A DNA stretch of 64,000 nucleotides from CAZUYC01 sp964624475 (GTDB lineage: Bacteria; Myxococcota_A; UBA9160; SMWR01), in contig CAZUYC010000136.1 in NCBI GenBank assembly GCA_964624475.1, positions 1-64,000 of the forward strand, written 5' to 3'. This document shows, one piece after another, positions 62,527 to 64,000 of this stretch. A model generated the notes under the pieces. The model was not told the origin of the DNA and made no database searches. It saw only the letters and a list, made by a program, of their open reading frames with translations. Each line of letters starts with the position of its first letter. The stretch's first letter is position 1. Both the position numbers and the translations under genes were made by a program.

Positions 62527-64000
62527 TCACGCTCGCAGCCGCGCGAGCCGCAGCCCGTTCACGATGACGAGGAGCGAGGCCCCCATGTCGGCGGCGATTG
62601 CGGCCCACAGGGACGCGCTTCCGAGCAACGTGAGCATCACGAACACCGCCTTCACCCCCAGGGCCGCGGCGATGTTCTGGCGGACGACGCGCAGCGTCGC
62701 CCGCCCGTGGCTCACGAGCCAGGGGAGCCGGCGGAGGTCCTCCGACAGGAGCGCAATGTCCGCGGTCTCGATCGCGACGTCGCTGCCCGCCGCGCCCATG
62801 GCGATCCCGAAGGATGCGCGCGCCATGGCCGGTGCGTCGTTCACGCCGTCTCCGACCATGGCGACGACGGGGTAGCGACGCGCGAGCGCTTCGACGGCGG
62901 CCACCTTGTCTTCGGGCAGGAGCTCCGCCCGCACCGCCGTCAGTCCGACACGGCGGGCGACGGCGCGCGCCGCCGCCGCGTTGTCGCCCGTCAGCATCTC
63001 CATGTGCTCGACACCGAGGCGGCGTAGGGCTTCGAGGCTGTCTCTCGCCTCCGGGCGGATCTCGTCGGCGATGGCGATCAGGCCGCAGGCATGCCGCTCG
63101 TTTCCGATCGCGACCACCGAGCGACCTTCGTCGCTCATCGCGTTCGCACGGGCGTGGACCTCTTCCGTCTCCTGTCCGAGCTCCTCGAGGTAGCGATGCG
63201 AGCCGAGCCAGTACTCCCGGCCGTCGAGCCGGGCGTGCGCGCCCTTGCCCTTCAGGATCTCGAACGAAGCGGCGGGCTCGAAGGGGATCCCGCGTTCGCG
63301 CGCCGCGGCCACGATGGCGCGGGCCAGCGGATGGTCGCTGTGGATCTCCATCGCCGCCGCGCGCGCGAGCACCTCGGACTCGGAATGACCGCCGAGCCCC
63401 ACAACTTCCACCACGCGTGTACGACCCTGGGTGAGCGTCCCGGTCTTGTCCAGGGCGATCGCCGCCACACGGCCGGCCGCCTCGAGGTACACGCCGCCCT
63501 TGATCAGCACGCCGTGGCGGGCGGCCGCGGTCAGGCCGGCCACGATGCTCACCGGCGTCGAGATCACGAGCGCGCAGGGGCAAGCGATCACGAGCAGGAC
63601 GAGCCCCCGATAGAGCCACGCCGAGAAGGGCGCGTCGAAGAGGAGCGGCGGCACCGCCGCCACGACGAGTGCCAGCGTCATCACGACCGGCGTGTACACG
63701 CGCGCGAAGCGATCCACCCACTGCTCCGAGGGCGCGCGGCGCGCGTGCGCCTCGCCGACGAGCCGCGCGATCCGCGCCAAGGTGGTCTGCCCGGCTTCCT
63801 TGGTCACCTCCACCACGAGCGCGCCGTCTCCGTTGATCGTGCCTGCGAATACCGGAGCGCCGGGCCCCTTGTCGGCGGGGAGGCTCTCGCCCGTCACGAG
63901 GGACTCGTCCACGGCGGACTCGCCGGTCACGATGCTTCCGTCGAGCGGGATCCGCTCGCCGGGGCGCACCTGGATACGGGCGCCGATCGGGACCTGCTCC
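62527..64000 (-). CDS. P1B-type Zn/Cd/Pb-transporting ATPase, N-terminal part outside window
   Basis: Cut by the right window edge; about 490 C-terminal residues are seen. The TGES actuator motif, CPC in helix 6 (VIACPCALVISTP), phosphorylated Asp in DKTGTLTQG, SDHPLA and GDGVNDAPA are present. The final helix pair with ALGVKAVFVMLTLL and IAADMGASLLVIVN carries the Lys and Asp that mark the zinc/cadmium/lead (P1B-2) group. It exports metal from the cytosol, and CzcBA would pass it across the outer envelope. First gene seen of the metal block. Confidence 0.92.
   Translation of the reverse strand, partial: EQVPIGARIQVRPGERIPLDGSIVTGESAVDESLVTGESLPADKGPGAPVFAGTINGDGALVVEVTKEAGQTTLARIARLVGEAHARRAPSEQWVDRFARVYTPVVMTLALVVAAVPPLLFDAPFSAWLYRGLVLLVIACPCALVISTPVSIVAGLTAAARHGVLIKGGVYLEAAGRVAAIALDKTGTLTQGRTRVVEVVGLGGHSESEVLARAAAMEIHSDHPLARAIVAAARERGIPFEPAASFEILKGKGAHARLDGREYWLGSHRYLEELGQETEEVHARANAMSDEGRSVVAIGNERHACGLIAIADEIRPEARDSLEALRRLGVEHMEMLTGDNAAAARAVARRVGLTAVRAELLPEDKVAAVEALARRYPVVAMVGDGVNDAPAMARASFGIAMGAAGSDVAIETADIALLSEDLRRLPWLVSHGRATLRVVRQNIAAALGVKAVFVMLTLLGSASLWAAIAADMGASLLVIVNGLRLARLRA

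Overview
This is a 64 kb stretch of very GC-rich (by eye roughly 70%), densely packed bacterial chromosome. A lipobox-bearing Pal/OmpA lipoprotein, an RND metal pump with its periplasmic adaptor and many signal peptides point to a Gram-negative cell envelope. Starts at GTG and TTG are common, and neighbouring genes often overlap as ATGA, GTGA or TTGA. Coenzyme F420 genes (cofG, cofH), luciferase-like and PPOX-like flavoproteins, an ELW-repeat surface protein with a CTERM-like tail and an orphan dnaA suggest an uncultivated lineage near Myxococcota, Desulfobacterota or Binatota. That placement is inference only. I see no tRNA, rRNA, CRISPR array, transposase or phage gene, so most of the window looks like ordinary core chromosome.

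Layout. 1-15 kb: end of a Pro-peptidase, acetyl-CoA synthetase, a type-B carboxylesterase lipoprotein, a histidine phosphatase, an M23 peptidase, mutY, an Smr-domain protein, aroC, a CinA-like protein, a cystathionine-type PLP enzyme, a CbiX-like chelatase, an MFS transporter, a Nudix hydrolase and a lipoprotein. 15-22 kb: thiC, an APH/MtnK-like kinase, a DUF4149-like membrane protein, a tiny acidic protein, a SprT/YgjP-like metalloprotease ending in a clamp-binding-like QLQLF, a Lon-N protein and a divergent dnaA. 22-34 kb: two convergent YfhO-type membrane proteins, then a long minus-strand run transcribed as sulfite reductase, cofG, cofH, DUF6056-like membrane protein, polyprenol-type glycosyltransferase, methyltransferase, YfhO. 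34-44 kb: folB, an argD-type aminotransferase, the ELW-repeat protein, a three-gene SDR operon with repeats at each junction, a GST, two small secreted proteins (one Kazal-like) and an amidase. 44-57 kb: a DinG-like helicase/exonuclease, a TPP enzyme, pal, asd, thiI, a YjbQ protein, PPOX, an O-methyltransferase and a luciferase-like oxidoreductase. 57-64 kb: a metal-efflux block (CzcA, CzcB, a His-rich secreted protein and a Zn/Cd/Pb P1B-ATPase cut by the window edge).

The most unusual structure is a dispersed repeat family (core close to CTCGSCTNCGSCTCGCTGCG) found at six loci in about a dozen copies. It lies in gaps and exactly at gene boundaries. In three places it is open in frame with a gene, giving peptides rich in ARSEAKPSE or RSEPEASE: at the C terminus of the esterase and at the N termini of an SDR and its downstream neighbour. 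This resembles protein-invading palindromic elements such as those of Rickettsia, but I do not recognise this family. The other leading observation is the SprT-like protease with a terminal QLQLF beside a Lon-N protein and dnaA.
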